From positions 124,001 through 188,000 of the forward strand of contig NZ_MDDR01000034.1 of NCBI RefSeq assembly GCF_001870435.1: a stretch of 64,000 bases of DNA, given 5' to 3'. A program made the translations under genes and the position numbers. This stretch comes from Pseudomonas costantinii (GTDB taxonomy: Bacteria > Pseudomonadota > Gammaproteobacteria > Pseudomonadales > Pseudomonadaceae). Shown piece by piece: positions 26,860 to 35,676 of the stretch (within the stretch, counting starts at the first letter, position 1; the number at the start of each line of letters is the position of its first letter). The notes under the pieces were generated by a model, which did not search any database, was not told the origin of the DNA, and saw only the letters and a program-made list of their open reading frames with translations.

Positions 26860-27336
26860 ATGCCTGTATTGACTACTTACACCACCACAATCCAGCCCGA
26901 CTGGGTGGACTACAACGGCCACCTGCGCGATGCGTTCTACCTGCTGATCTTCAGCTACGCCACCGACGCGCTGATGGACACCCTGGGCCTCGATAGCGAA
27001 AACCGCGAAGCCAGCGGCCATTCGCTGTTCACCCTGGAGCTGCACCTGAACTATCTGCACGAAGTAAAACTGGGTGCTGAGGTCCAGGTGCACACCCAAC
27101 TGATCGCCCACGATGCCAAGCGCCTGCACCTCTATCACAGCCTGCACCTGGCGGGCGATGAGAAGGAACTGGCAGGCAATGAACAAATGCTGCTGCACGT
27201 CGACCTTGCCGGCCCGCATTCGGCACCGTTTACCGAGGCCACGCAGGAAAAACTCATCGCCATCACTGCCGAGCAGGCAGACCTGCCCAGGCCCGCCCTC
27301 CTCGGCCGAGTGATTGGACTGCCACCCAAAAAATAA
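26860..27336 (+). CDS. cdhB: Betainyl-CoA thioesterase
   Basis: Hot-dog fold thioesterase, 158 residues from the ATG at 26860 (MPVLTTYTTTIQPDWVDYNGHLRD). The DYNGHLRDAFYL segment is the family's active-site region. It hydrolyses betainyl-CoA to glycine betaine, finishing the carnitine branch. A 20-codon upstream extension would run through the REP hairpin and is rejected. It matches PA5385 in order. The gap to the dioxygenase gene is 12 nt. Confidence 0.88.
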   Translation: MPVLTTYTTTIQPDWVDYNGHLRDAFYLLIFSYATDALMDTLGLDSENREASGHSLFTLELHLNYLHEVKLGAEVQVHTQLIAHDAKRLHLYHSLHLAGDEKELAGNEQMLLHVDLAGPHSAPFTEATQEKLIAITAEQADLPRPALLGRVIGLPPKK

Positions 27337-27348
27337 CAAGGAGCCGCC

Positions 27349-28509
27349 ATGCAAACCGCCGCCGCTGTAGCCGATTTTCGTACTTACCCGTTGATCAGCG
27401 CCCTCGCCGGCGTGCAGGTTTTGGAGGATCAGATTCGTGTGCGATGGGCCGATGGCCGGGTCAGCCCGTTTCATCATCAGTGGCTGCGGGATAACTGCCC
27501 CTGCCCGGAATGCGTGTACAACGTGACCCGCGAGCAGGTATTGGAGATCGTCGATGTGGACGAAAATCTAAGGGCTATCAGCGCGCGTATTGATCAGGGT
27601 TTTCTGAGTGTGGAATGGAGCGGCGGCCATCACAGCCAATACGACCCCGGCTGGTTGAGGGCTCACGCCTACGATGATGATTCCCGTGCCGAACGCAAGT
27701 CGGCAAAACCTAAATCCAAGCTTTGGGACAACCGTTTTGAGCTGCCGGTGTTTGACTACGCGGCGGTAATGGAAGACCCAAAAGCCCTGCTGAAATGGCT
27801 GCTGGCGTTGCGTGACTCCGGCCTCACACAAATCCGTGGCGTGCCCACCGAACCCGGCTCCCTGGCACTGATCGCCAAGCGCATTTCCTTTATCCGCGAG
27901 AGCAACTTTGGCGTGCTGTTCAACGTGCAATCCAAGGCCAATGCCGACAGCAATGCCTACACCGCATTCAACCTGCCGTTGCACAGTGATTTGCCGACAC
28001 GGGAGCTGCAACCGGGGCTGCAATTCCTGCATTGCCTGGTGAACGACGCCGACGGTGGCGAGAGTATTTTTGTCGATGGGTTTGCCATCGCCAATGCGCT
28101 GCGCACAGAAGACCCGGAGGCGTTTCGCGCCCTGTGTGAAATCCCGGTGGAGTTTCGTAATAAAGACCGTCACAGCGACTATCGCCGCCTCGCACCGATC
28201 ATTGCGCTGGATGCCTTGGGGGAAGTGGCGGAGATCCGCATGGCCAACTTTTTGCGCGGCCCGTTCGAGGCGCCGGTGGAGCAGATGCCGTTGCTGTATC
28301 GCGCTTACCGACGCTTTATCGCGATGACGCGGGAAGATCGTTTCCGCCTGGTCAAACGCCTGAATCCGGGCGAGCTGTGGTGCTTCGATAACCGCCGCAC
28401 TTTGCATGCACGTAATGCTTTCGACCCCACTTCCGGCGCGCGACATTTCCAGGGCTGCTACATCGACCGTGATGAATTGTTGTCGCGGATTCTGGTGCTC
28501 CAGCGCTAA
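27349..28509 (+). CDS. Gamma-butyrobetaine dioxygenase
   Basis: Fe(II)/2-oxoglutarate dioxygenase that hydroxylates gamma-butyrobetaine to L-carnitine. It has 386 residues, the BBOX length. An N-terminal domain has zinc-site cysteines Cys50, Cys52 and Cys55 (RDNCPCPECVYN). The TauD/TfdA-type domain has iron ligands His212 and Asp214 (LPLHSDLPTREL) and His353 (TLHARNAFD). It starts 12 nt after cdhB, so the cell can feed gamma-butyrobetaine into the carnitine route. The symbol bbox is used for similar genes; left blank for caution. Confidence 0.92.
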   Translation: MQTAAAVADFRTYPLISALAGVQVLEDQIRVRWADGRVSPFHHQWLRDNCPCPECVYNVTREQVLEIVDVDENLRAISARIDQGFLSVEWSGGHHSQYDPGWLRAHAYDDDSRAERKSAKPKSKLWDNRFELPVFDYAAVMEDPKALLKWLLALRDSGLTQIRGVPTEPGSLALIAKRISFIRESNFGVLFNVQSKANADSNAYTAFNLPLHSDLPTRELQPGLQFLHCLVNDADGGESIFVDGFAIANALRTEDPEAFRALCEIPVEFRNKDRHSDYRRLAPIIALDALGEVAEIRMANFLRGPFEAPVEQMPLLYRAYRRFIAMTREDRFRLVKRLNPGELWCFDNRRTLHARNAFDPTSGARHFQGCYIDRDELLSRILVLQR

Positions 28510-28547
28510 AAAAAAGCCCCGATCAAGCCGTGACAAGATCGGGGCAG
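28510..28547 (-). terminator. Intrinsic terminator facing leftward transcription
   Basis: The stem GCCCCGATC/GATCGGGGC has an A-run on its left side, which on the minus strand is a 3' T-run. It would therefore stop leftward (gbdR-side) transcripts better than the rightward cdh operon, whose last stop lies at 28509. Confidence 0.7.
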
Positions 28548-28759
28548 AGTGCTTTGTGTGAGCGTTACATCCCGAGGGTGACCAAACCTTCAAGTTGCTT
28601 GCTTGGCATTCAGTGTGCCTATTACTTCTGTCGGTAAATGGCCCGAAAACGACCTGCTCATAGCCATCTGAGCCATTCGCTGATTCCGCCCTTGCCGATC
28701 GGCCGATGGCCTACCAGAATCGAAGTCAACCCCCCGCTCCCTACACCAGGATAAACGTC

Positions 28760-29023
28760 ATGATGCACGCGGATTTGATTGACCAGGATGACCTGCTGGG
28801 CCAACTGCGCTCACTGGGTTTTGAGGTCTCCAGCGGTGCCACCGCCGAGCAAGCCTGCGAGTGCGCGGTACGCGGTTTGAGCCCCGCGCGGGCCAAGGCA
28901 CTCAAGGGTATGGTCGAACAGATGTACACCGGCAGCGCGACCATTTTGCCGGCCGTGCGTCAGGCGATCGATAAACAGTTGTTGCCGGCTTTGGTGCAGT
29001 TCAGGCAGAGCTCTGGCGCCTGA
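28760..29023 (+). CDS. Small hypothetical protein (87 aa)
   Basis: 87 residues from the ATG at 28760 (MMHADLIDQDDLLGQLRSLGFEV), preceded by AGGA eight bases upstream. It is predicted mostly helical, cytoplasmic, with two cysteines (EQACECAVRG) and a helix SPARAKALKGMVEQMY. I do not recognise the family. It lies alone between the carnitine operon and convergent gbdR. Normal codon use suggests a real gene. Confidence 0.65.
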   Translation: MMHADLIDQDDLLGQLRSLGFEVSSGATAEQACECAVRGLSPARAKALKGMVEQMYTGSATILPAVRQAIDKQLLPALVQFRQSSGA

Positions 29024-29031
29024 TACGCCCC

Positions 29032-29059
29032 GTGGCGAGCGGGCAAGCCCGCTCGCCAC
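29032..29059. terminator. Bidirectional hairpin between small ORF and gbdR
   Basis: A perfect 13-bp stem (GTGGCGAGCGGGC/GCCCGCTCGCCAC) with a 2-nt loop lies between convergent genes, 5 nt from the gbdR stop. It is REP-like and likely separates the two transcripts. Confidence 0.7.
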
Positions 29060-29064
29060 AAGGT

Positions 29065-30168
29065 CTAGAGCCTTACACTGGCGAACGTCGACTCATTACG
29101 CGCCTGACTCAACGCCGACAGCGGCCCGGACAACGGTGACAGCACCAGCGCTTGCGGAATCGGCATCATCGCCACTTGCTGCGCGGTGTTGGAGCCTACG
29201 CGCTCATCCCGTGGCGGAATGCCAAAGTATTCGCGGTAACACTTGGAGAAATGCGGCGTGGACACAAACCCGCACACCGACGCAACTTCGATGATCGACA
29301 TCGGCGTTTGCTTGAGCAACTGCCGCGCACGGATCAGGCGCAACTTGAGGTAGTAACGCGATGGAGAGCAATGCAGGTACTTCTGGAACAACCGCTCCAA
29401 CTGGCGACGCGACACGGCGACGTACACCGCCAGCTCGTCCAGGTCGATCGGTTCTTCCAGGTTGGCTTCCATCAGCGCGACGATTTCCTGCAGCTTCGGC
29501 TGGTTGGTACCGAGCATGTGCTTGAGCGGCACACGTTGGTGATCCTGTTCGTTGCGGATGCGCTCGTACACAAACATCTCGGAGATCGCCGCCGACAATT
29601 CACGGCCGTGGTCGCGGCTGATCAGGTGCAGCATCATGTCCAGTGGCGCAGTGCCGCCGGAGCTGGTGAAACGGTTACGGTCGAGGGTGAACAGGCGTGT
29701 GCTCATGACCACTCGCGGGAAAGCTTCCTGCATCGACGCCAGGCATTCCCAGTGCACGCTGCAATCAAACCCATCCAGCAGACCGGCGCAAGCCAAGGCC
29801 CAACTGCCAGTGCACACCGCGCCGAGGCGACGGGACTGGCGCGCCTGGCTTTGCAGCCACGACACGTGTTCACGGGTGACGGTGCGCTGGATACCCACGC
29901 CGCCGCACACAATCACAGTGTCCAGGGCCGGGGCTTTGTGCATGGAGGCATCGGGGGTGATTTGCAGACCGTCGCTGGCCCACACCTGGTTTCCGTCGAC
30001 ACTCAAGGTCGTCCAGCGGTACAGCTCACGGCCGGACAGCTGGTTGGCCATGCGCAACGGTTCCACGGCCGACGCCAGGGAAATCAGCGTGAAATTGTCC
30101 AGCAGCAAAAAGCCGATGGATTGAGGCGCACGGTTCTGGGGTTGGGCCCCGGAGTTGAACGACGTCAT
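29065..30168 (-). CDS. gbdR: Glycine betaine/dimethylglycine-responsive activator
   Basis: GATase1-AraC family regulator of 367 residues. The amidotransferase-like sensor domain reads SIGFLLLDNFTLISLASAVEPLR ... GAVCTGSWALACAGLL. Two helix-turn-helix motifs follow: LDELAVYVAVSRRQLERLFQ and IIEVASVCGFVSTPHFSKCYR. GbdR (PA5380) activates gbcA, gbcB, dgc, sox, sdaB and choline transport genes in P. aeruginosa; those targets surround it here. It is about twenty residues longer at the C-terminus than the HTH requires. Confidence 0.93.
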   Translation of the reverse strand: MTSFNSGAQPQNRAPQSIGFLLLDNFTLISLASAVEPLRMANQLSGRELYRWTTLSVDGNQVWASDGLQITPDASMHKAPALDTVIVCGGVGIQRTVTREHVSWLQSQARQSRRLGAVCTGSWALACAGLLDGFDCSVHWECLASMQEAFPRVVMSTRLFTLDRNRFTSSGGTAPLDMMLHLISRDHGRELSAAISEMFVYERIRNEQDHQRVPLKHMLGTNQPKLQEIVALMEANLEEPIDLDELAVYVAVSRRQLERLFQKYLHCSPSRYYLKLRLIRARQLLKQTPMSIIEVASVCGFVSTPHFSKCYREYFGIPPRDERVGSNTAQQVAMMPIPQALVLSPLSGPLSALSQARNESTFASVRL

Positions 30169-30576
30169 CGCGGTATCTCCTCACACAAAGCGGGTGATGG
30201 CCTCAGGCGAGGCTCTTGTTATTGCGCTCTTCATCCAGCGTGGAGAGAGGCTTTGAATTGATAGAGCAAATGCCATGCCTAAAGTTGAATGGCCGTCCAA
30301 TAACTCCTGAAAACGACCTGATGACGCGTCTATATAAGCCCACGTGGGAAGTGCGGGATATGGCTTGAAAAGGATGCATGGACAGCCCTGCTCAAGGGGT
30401 GTGAGCAGATCGGTAGCACTTGTGGGAAGGCGCTTTGAGGCTATGGGAAAAGTCTGTCACCGCTCGCACGGGTGACGGGTGGTCAAACGGGAAATCGTTT
30501 GGGAGCTACTTATCTGTTTGCGACGCGCTAAAAGGTGGCGCGTTTGGATCCGGGTGTTCACTTTATGAGCAATTCT
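30169..30576. other. gbdR upstream region
   Basis: 408 bp without a credible gene. It must contain the gbdR promoter near 30170-30260. I see no clear repeat or dyad; several short in-frame ORFs lack ribosome sites. Confidence 0.5.
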
Positions 30577-30711
30577 GATCGTTCCCACGCTCTGCGTGGG
30601 AATGCATTCCGTGACGCTCCGCGTCACCACTGCGCAGGACTCAAGCCCTACATCGCTACTTGGACGCGGAGCGTCCGGGGCGGCATTCCCACGCAGAGCG
30701 TGGGAACGATC
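30577..30711. repeat. REPIN (family 1) between sdaB and gbdR
   Basis: 135-bp element with both inverted halves and a long spacer (ACTGCGCAGGACTCAAG region). It ends 10 nt before the sdaB stop, so it could set the 3' end of the sdaB mRNA. Confidence 0.92.
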
Positions 30712-30720
30712 ATCACTGAC

Positions 30721-32097
30721 TCAACACTCCACGGCACTCACCGCCAACCCGCCACGCGATGTTTCCTTGTACTTGTCATGCATATCCGCCCCGGTATCAC
30801 GCATGGTGCGGATCACTCGGTCCAGGGAGATAAAGTGCTGGCCGTCACCCCGAAGCGCCATCTGCGCCGCGTTGATCGCCTTCACCGCCGCAATCGCATT
30901 ACGTTCAATGCACGGCACTTGCACCAGCCCGCCCACGGGGTCGCAGGTCAGGCCGAGGTTGTGCTCCAGGCCGATTTCGGCGGCGTTGCACAGTTGCTCC
31001 GGCGTGGCGCCGAGGATCTCAGCCAGGCCGGCGGCAGCCATGGCACATGCGGAACCGACTTCGCCCTGGCAGCCGACTTCGGCGCCGGATATCGACGCGT
31101 TCTTTTTACACAGAATCCCCACCGCCGCCGCACCCAGCAGGTAATCGACCACGTTGGCTTCAGTCACCTCTTCACTGAACTTCATAAAGTAGTGCAATAC
31201 CGCCGGGATAATCCCCGCCGCGCCATTGGTAGGCGCCGTGACCATACGACCACCGGCAGCGTTTTCTTCATTCACCGCGAGGGCGAACAGGTTCACCCAC
31301 TCCATGGCGCTCAAGGTAGAGCCGATCACATTGGGCTTGTTCAATTCCTGCAAGCTGCGGTGCAACTTGGCGGCGCGGCGGCGCACGTTCAAACCGCCAG
31401 GCAGGATGCCTTCGTGCTTGAGGCCCTGCTCCACACACGCTTGCATCGCATGCCAGAGTTTCATCAGGCCGCTGCGAATTTCCTCTTCAGAGCGCCAGAC
31501 CTTTTCATTGGCCAGCATCAATTCGGCCACGCGCAGGTTATGGGTCTTGCACAGCTGCAACAGCTCAACCGCGCTGGAAAAGTCGTAGGGCAACTCGGTG
31601 CGGTCCATATCGGCCACCCCGCTTTGCGCCTGGGCTTCATCCACCACAAAACCGCCGCCGACTGAATAGTAGGTGTCGCGGTGCAACTCGCCGTCATCGC
31701 CATACACCACCAACGTCATCGCGTTGGGGTGGAACGGCAGGTTTTCATCGAGCAGGCGCATGTCGCGCGCCCATATGAATGGCACTGGAAAGCGTCCGTC
31801 CAACAGCAAGGTGTCGGTTTCGCGCAGGGTATGAATACGGATACCGATTTGCGACGGGTCGATTGCGTCCGGCCACTCCCCCATCAACCCCATGATGGTG
31901 GCGGTGTCGCTGCCGTGGCCGATGCCGGTGGCGGACAACGAGCCATACAGCTGTACTTCGACGCGCCGCACGTGTTCCAACACATCACGCTCACGCAGTG
32001 CCTGGACGAACAACGCCGCGGCGCGCATGGGGCCGACGGTGTGAGAACTCGAAGGCCCAATGCCGATCTTGAACAGGTCGAAAACGCTGATAGCCAT
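30721..32097 (-). CDS. sdaB: L-serine ammonia-lyase
   Basis: Iron-sulfur L-serine dehydratase, 458 residues, converting serine to pyruvate and ammonia. The opening MAISVFDLFKIGIGPSSSHT is diagnostic. Iron-sulfur cysteines are expected in GCQGEVGSACAMAAAG and LTCDPVGGLVQVPCIERN. It completes the route choline to glycine betaine to glycine to serine to pyruvate. It is the syntenic partner of gbdR (PA5379/PA5380) and divergent from cbcX. Confidence 0.95.
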   Translation of the reverse strand: MAISVFDLFKIGIGPSSSHTVGPMRAAALFVQALRERDVLEHVRRVEVQLYGSLSATGIGHGSDTATIMGLMGEWPDAIDPSQIGIRIHTLRETDTLLLDGRFPVPFIWARDMRLLDENLPFHPNAMTLVVYGDDGELHRDTYYSVGGGFVVDEAQAQSGVADMDRTELPYDFSSAVELLQLCKTHNLRVAELMLANEKVWRSEEEIRSGLMKLWHAMQACVEQGLKHEGILPGGLNVRRRAAKLHRSLQELNKPNVIGSTLSAMEWVNLFALAVNEENAAGGRMVTAPTNGAAGIIPAVLHYFMKFSEEVTEANVVDYLLGAAAVGILCKKNASISGAEVGCQGEVGSACAMAAAGLAEILGATPEQLCNAAEIGLEHNLGLTCDPVGGLVQVPCIERNAIAAVKAINAAQMALRGDGQHFISLDRVIRTMRDTGADMHDKYKETSRGGLAVSAVEC

Positions 32098-32330
32098 AGC
32101 CTTGAAACTCCGCAGGTGAACAGGCCAGGCACCAACAAGCTGCTACGCTCAGTTCGCCCAGATGGCGGCATCATCAAGCTTTTACCTGCCTTCGCGGCGT
32201 CTCACACCGACGCACCCATGCTCACCAGCGTCGCTCCCGTGCGATCGGGCGTTTTGGCCGTTTTTAGCGGTGCAGATCGGTAAAAACTGCAGTTTGGCCT
32301 TTGAAAAAATCTGTAAACGACGTCACCAAC

Positions 32331-32362
32331 ACTGGATACGACCATCCCTGTACTGGATACGA
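32331..32362 (+). promoter_or_regulatory. Direct repeats upstream of cbcX
   Basis: ACTGGATACGA occurs at 32331-32341 and again at 32352-32362, two helical turns apart, about 155-185 nt upstream of cbcX. Such phased repeats suit an AraC-family activator. The rest of the 418-bp sdaB-cbcX gap shows no gene. Confidence 0.45.
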
Positions 32363-32515
32363 CGCCCCCTGTAGGCGTCAGATTTTCACTGGTACATGAT
32401 CAGTCTCGACTCGTTTGCAAGGCACCGTGCCAGAGCTGTCGTCGCACGCTCCAACCGCAACACTTAATAAAGCGCGGCGAATGCCGCCAGAAAAAACACA
32501 CAGGAGTCTACCCCC

Positions 32516-33463
32516 ATGAAAGGTTCACCCTCGTTGTTGTTGGCCGCCATGCTGAGTCTGCCAGTCCTGGCGCACGCTGCAGAACCGGCACAATGTCAGA
32601 CCGTCAACTTCTCCGATGTCGGCTGGACCGACATCACCGTCACGACCGCAACCACCAGCGAAGTCCTCAAGGGTCTGGGCTACAAGCCGCGCACCACGAT
32701 GATTTCGGTACCGGTGACCTACAAGTCGCTGGCTGACGGCAAGAACATGGACATCTTCCTCGGCAACTGGATGCCGACCATGGAAAACGACATCAAGCAG
32801 TACCGTGATGCCGGCACCGTGGAAACCGTGCGCGCCAACCTGGAGAACGCCAAGTACACCCTGGCGGTGCCCGAGGCGCTGTACAACAAAGGCCTTAAAG
32901 ACTTCGCCGATATCGCCAAATTCAAGGACGAACTGGGCGGCAAGATCTACGGTATCGAGCCGGGTAACGACGGCAACCGCACCATCCAGACCCTCATCGA
33001 CAAAGATGCCTTCGGCCTGAAGACCGCAGGTTTCAAAGTGGTCGAGTCCAGCGAAGCCGGGATGCTCTCGCAAGTGGAACGCGCCTCCAAGCGCGACCAG
33101 GCCATCGTGTTCCTCGGCTGGGAACCGCACCCGATGAACACCCGCTTCAAGATGAAGTACCTGACCGGGGGTGACGATTCGTTCGGCCCCAACTACGGCC
33201 AGGCCACCATCTACACCAACGTCCGCAAGGGCTACACCCAGGAATGCAGCAACGTTGGCCAGTTGCTGAAAAACCTGTCGTTCACGCTGAACATGGAAAG
33301 CACCCTGATGGGTAAAGTCCTGGACGACAAACAGAAGCCGGATGTAGCGGCCAAGGCTTGGCTCAAAGCCAACCCGCAAGTGCTCGACACCTGGCTCGCC
33401 GGTGTCACCACCGTTGATGGCAAACCAGGTCTGGAGGCCGTAAAAGCTTATCTCGCCAAGTAA
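32516..33463 (+). CDS. cbcX: Choline ABC transporter substrate-binding protein
   Basis: Periplasmic choline-binding protein, 315 residues with signal peptide MKGSPSLLLAAMLSLPVLAHA. The binding-pocket-type segments VNFSDVGWTDITVTTATTSEVL, MDIFLGNWMPTME and VFLGWEPHPMN parallel CaiX. First gene of cbcXWV, the ABC importer for choline (and, with other binding proteins, betaine and carnitine). Confidence 0.94.
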   Translation: MKGSPSLLLAAMLSLPVLAHAAEPAQCQTVNFSDVGWTDITVTTATTSEVLKGLGYKPRTTMISVPVTYKSLADGKNMDIFLGNWMPTMENDIKQYRDAGTVETVRANLENAKYTLAVPEALYNKGLKDFADIAKFKDELGGKIYGIEPGNDGNRTIQTLIDKDAFGLKTAGFKVVESSEAGMLSQVERASKRDQAIVFLGWEPHPMNTRFKMKYLTGGDDSFGPNYGQATIYTNVRKGYTQECSNVGQLLKNLSFTLNMESTLMGKVLDDKQKPDVAAKAWLKANPQVLDTWLAGVTTVDGKPGLEAVKAYLAK

Positions 33464-33471
33464 TCGCTGAC

Positions 33472-33495
33472 CCCGGGCCGGTGCGCTGGCCCGGG
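33472..33495 (+). other. Hairpin between cbcX and cbcW
   Basis: CCCGGGCC/GGCCCGGG stem with an 8-nt loop, 8 nt after the cbcX stop, followed by ATGTTTTCC. It probably stabilises or segments the mRNA so that binding protein exceeds permease. Confidence 0.55.
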
Positions 33496-33529
33496 ATGTT
33501 TTCCCCTTCGCATGTGGACATTCACTACC

Positions 33530-34375
33530 ATGCTGACTGAACAGAAAATCCCACTAGGCCAGTACATCGCTGCCTTCGTCGAATGGTTGACCAAACATGG
33601 TGCCAACTACTTCGACGCAATCGCATCGACTCTGGAAACGATGATCCACGGCGTGACATTCGCGCTGACCTGGTTCAATCCGCTGGCATTGATCGGTCTG
33701 ATTGCGCTGCTGGCTCACTTTATTCAACGTAAATGGGGCCTGACTGTTTTTGTCATCGCCTCCTTCCTGCTGATCCTGAACCTGGGGTACTGGCAGGAAA
33801 CCATGGAGACCCTCGCGCAGGTGCTGTTCGCCACCCTGGTCTGCGTGGTCATCGGTGTGCCGCTGGGCATTGTTGCCGCGCACAAACCGTTGTTCTACAC
33901 CATGATGCGGCCGGTGCTCGATCTGATGCAGACCGTACCGACCTTCGTCTACCTCATCCCTACCCTGACCCTCTTCGGGCTGGGTGTGGTGCCTGGGCTG
34001 ATTTCCACGGTGGTGTTCGCGATTGCCGCGCCCATCCGTCTGACCTACCTGGGTATCCGAGACGTTCCGCAAGAGTTGATGGACGCCGGCAAGGCCTTTG
34101 GCTGCTCGCGCCGTCAGTTGCTCTCGCGCATTGAACTGCCCCACGCCATGCCGAGCATTGCTGCCGGCATTACCCAATGCATCATGCTGTCGTTGTCGAT
34201 GGTGGTGATCGCGGCCCTGGTGGGTGCCGACGGCCTCGGCAAGCCGGTGGTCAACGCACTGAACACCGCCGACATCGCCCTGGGCTTTGAAGCCGGCCTG
34301 GCAATCGTGTTGCTGGCCATCATGCTCGACCGCATCTGCAAACAACCCGACGCTAAAGTAGGGGGTGATGCATGA
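33530..34375 (+). CDS. cbcW: Choline ABC transporter permease
   Basis: Inner-membrane permease of 281 residues from the ATG at 33530 (MLTEQKIPLGQYIAAFVEWL). It has ProW-type helices and the BPD_transp EAA-like loop ELMDAGKAFGCSRRQLLSRIELPHAMPSI. Its stop overlaps the cbcV start by 4 nt (ATGA). It is expected to work with CbcV and to be shared by the separate binding proteins CaiX and (outside the window) BetX. Confidence 0.94.
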   Translation: MLTEQKIPLGQYIAAFVEWLTKHGANYFDAIASTLETMIHGVTFALTWFNPLALIGLIALLAHFIQRKWGLTVFVIASFLLILNLGYWQETMETLAQVLFATLVCVVIGVPLGIVAAHKPLFYTMMRPVLDLMQTVPTFVYLIPTLTLFGLGVVPGLISTVVFAIAAPIRLTYLGIRDVPQELMDAGKAFGCSRRQLLSRIELPHAMPSIAAGITQCIMLSLSMVVIAALVGADGLGKPVVNALNTADIALGFEAGLAIVLLAIMLDRICKQPDAKVGGDA

Positions 34376-35550
34376 GCATTATCCGATTCGACAAGGTCGA
34401 CGTGATCTTTTCCAAAGACCCACGCGAAGCGCTCAAGCTGCTGGACCAGGGCATGAGCCGTAACGAGATCCTGAAACAGACCGGGCAGATTGTCGGCGTT
34501 GAAAAAGCCAGCCTGGACATTGAGAAAGGCGAGATCTGCGTGCTGATGGGCCTGTCGGGCTCCGGCAAGTCGAGCTTGCTGCGCTGCATCAACGGCCTCA
34601 ACACCGTGAGCCGTGGCCAGCTGTTTGTGGAGCATGAAGGTCGCCAGATCGACATCGCATCCTGCACCCCCGCCGAACTGAAAATGATGCGCACCAAGCG
34701 CATCGCCATGGTGTTCCAGAAGTTCGCGTTGATGCCGTGGCTGACCGTGCGCGAGAACATCAGCTTTGGCCTTGAGATGCAGGGCCGCCCTGAGAAAGAA
34801 CGACGCAAGCTGGTGGACGACAAGCTGGAGTTAGTGGGTTTGTCACAGTGGCGCAATAAAAAGCCGGACGAACTGTCCGGCGGCATGCAGCAGCGCGTCG
34901 GCCTGGCCCGTGCGTTGGCGATGGACGCCGATATCTTGCTGATGGACGAGCCCTTCTCCGCCCTCGACCCACTGATTCGCCAAGGCCTGCAAGATGAGCT
35001 GCTGGAGCTGCAACGCAAGCTGAGCAAGACCATCGTGTTCGTGAGCCACGACCTCGACGAGGCGCTGAAGCTGGGCAGCCGTATCGCAATCATGAAAGAC
35101 GGCAAGATCATCCAGTACAGCGTGCCGGAAGAGATCGTGCTGAACCCTGCGGATGACTATGTGCGCACATTCGTCGCCCATACCAACCCGCTGAACGTAC
35201 TGTGCGGTCGCAGCCTGATGCGCACCCTGGACAACTGCAAGCGCATCAACGGTTCGGTGTGCCTTGATCCAGGTGGTGATTCGTGGCTGGACCTGGCCGA
35301 AGGCAACACCATCAAGGGTGCCCGACAGAATGGTTCGGTGCTGAACCTGCAGAACTGGGCGCCAGGGCAAGCGGTTGAAGGTTTGGGCCGGGTACCGACG
35401 CTGGTGGATTCCAATATCGGCATGCGTGATGCGTTGCAGATTCGGTATCAGACCGGGAATAAGCTGGTGTTGCATGACAACAACAAGGTGGTGGGGATCT
35501 TGGGGGACAGCGAGCTCTACCATGCCCTGCTGGGCAAGAACCTGGGCTAG
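34372..35550 (+). CDS. cbcV: Choline ABC transporter ATPase
   Basis: ProV-type ATPase of 392 residues. Walker A is [13 protein letters not shown] near residue 61, the signature is [15 protein letters not shown], and Walker B is [12 protein letters not shown]. The C-terminal CBS-like region (about residues 280-390) includes [21 protein letters not shown] and may sense ionic conditions. Translationally coupled to cbcW. A REPIN begins 5 nt after the stop. Confidence 0.95.
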   Translation: MSIIRFDKVDVIFSKDPREALKLLDQGMSRNEILKQTGQIVGVEKASLDIEKGEICVLMGLSGSGKSSLLRCINGLNTVSRGQLFVEHEGRQIDIASCTPAELKMMRTKRIAMVFQKFALMPWLTVRENISFGLEMQGRPEKERRKLVDDKLELVGLSQWRNKKPDELSGGMQQRVGLARALAMDADILLMDEPFSALDPLIRQGLQDELLELQRKLSKTIVFVSHDLDEALKLGSRIAIMKDGKIIQYSVPEEIVLNPADDYVRTFVAHTNPLNVLCGRSLMRTLDNCKRINGSVCLDPGGDSWLDLAEGNTIKGARQNGSVLNLQNWAPGQAVEGLGRVPTLVDSNIGMRDALQIRYQTGNKLVLHDNNKVVGILGDSELYHALLGKNLG

Positions 35551-35554
35551 CGCT

Positions 35555-35667
35555 GATCGTTCCCACGCTCCGCGTGGGAATGCATCCTGTGACGCTCCGC
35601 GTCACGACTTCAAGAGCAGACGCAGAGCGTCCGGGGCGGCATTCCCACGCAGAGCGTGGGAACGATC
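35555..35667. repeat. REPIN (family 1) between cbcV and betT
   Basis: 113-bp element with both inverted halves lies between convergent cbcV and betT, ending 10 nt from the betT stop. It could serve as a bidirectional transcript end. Confidence 0.92.
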
Positions 35668-35676
35668 ATTCAGCGA

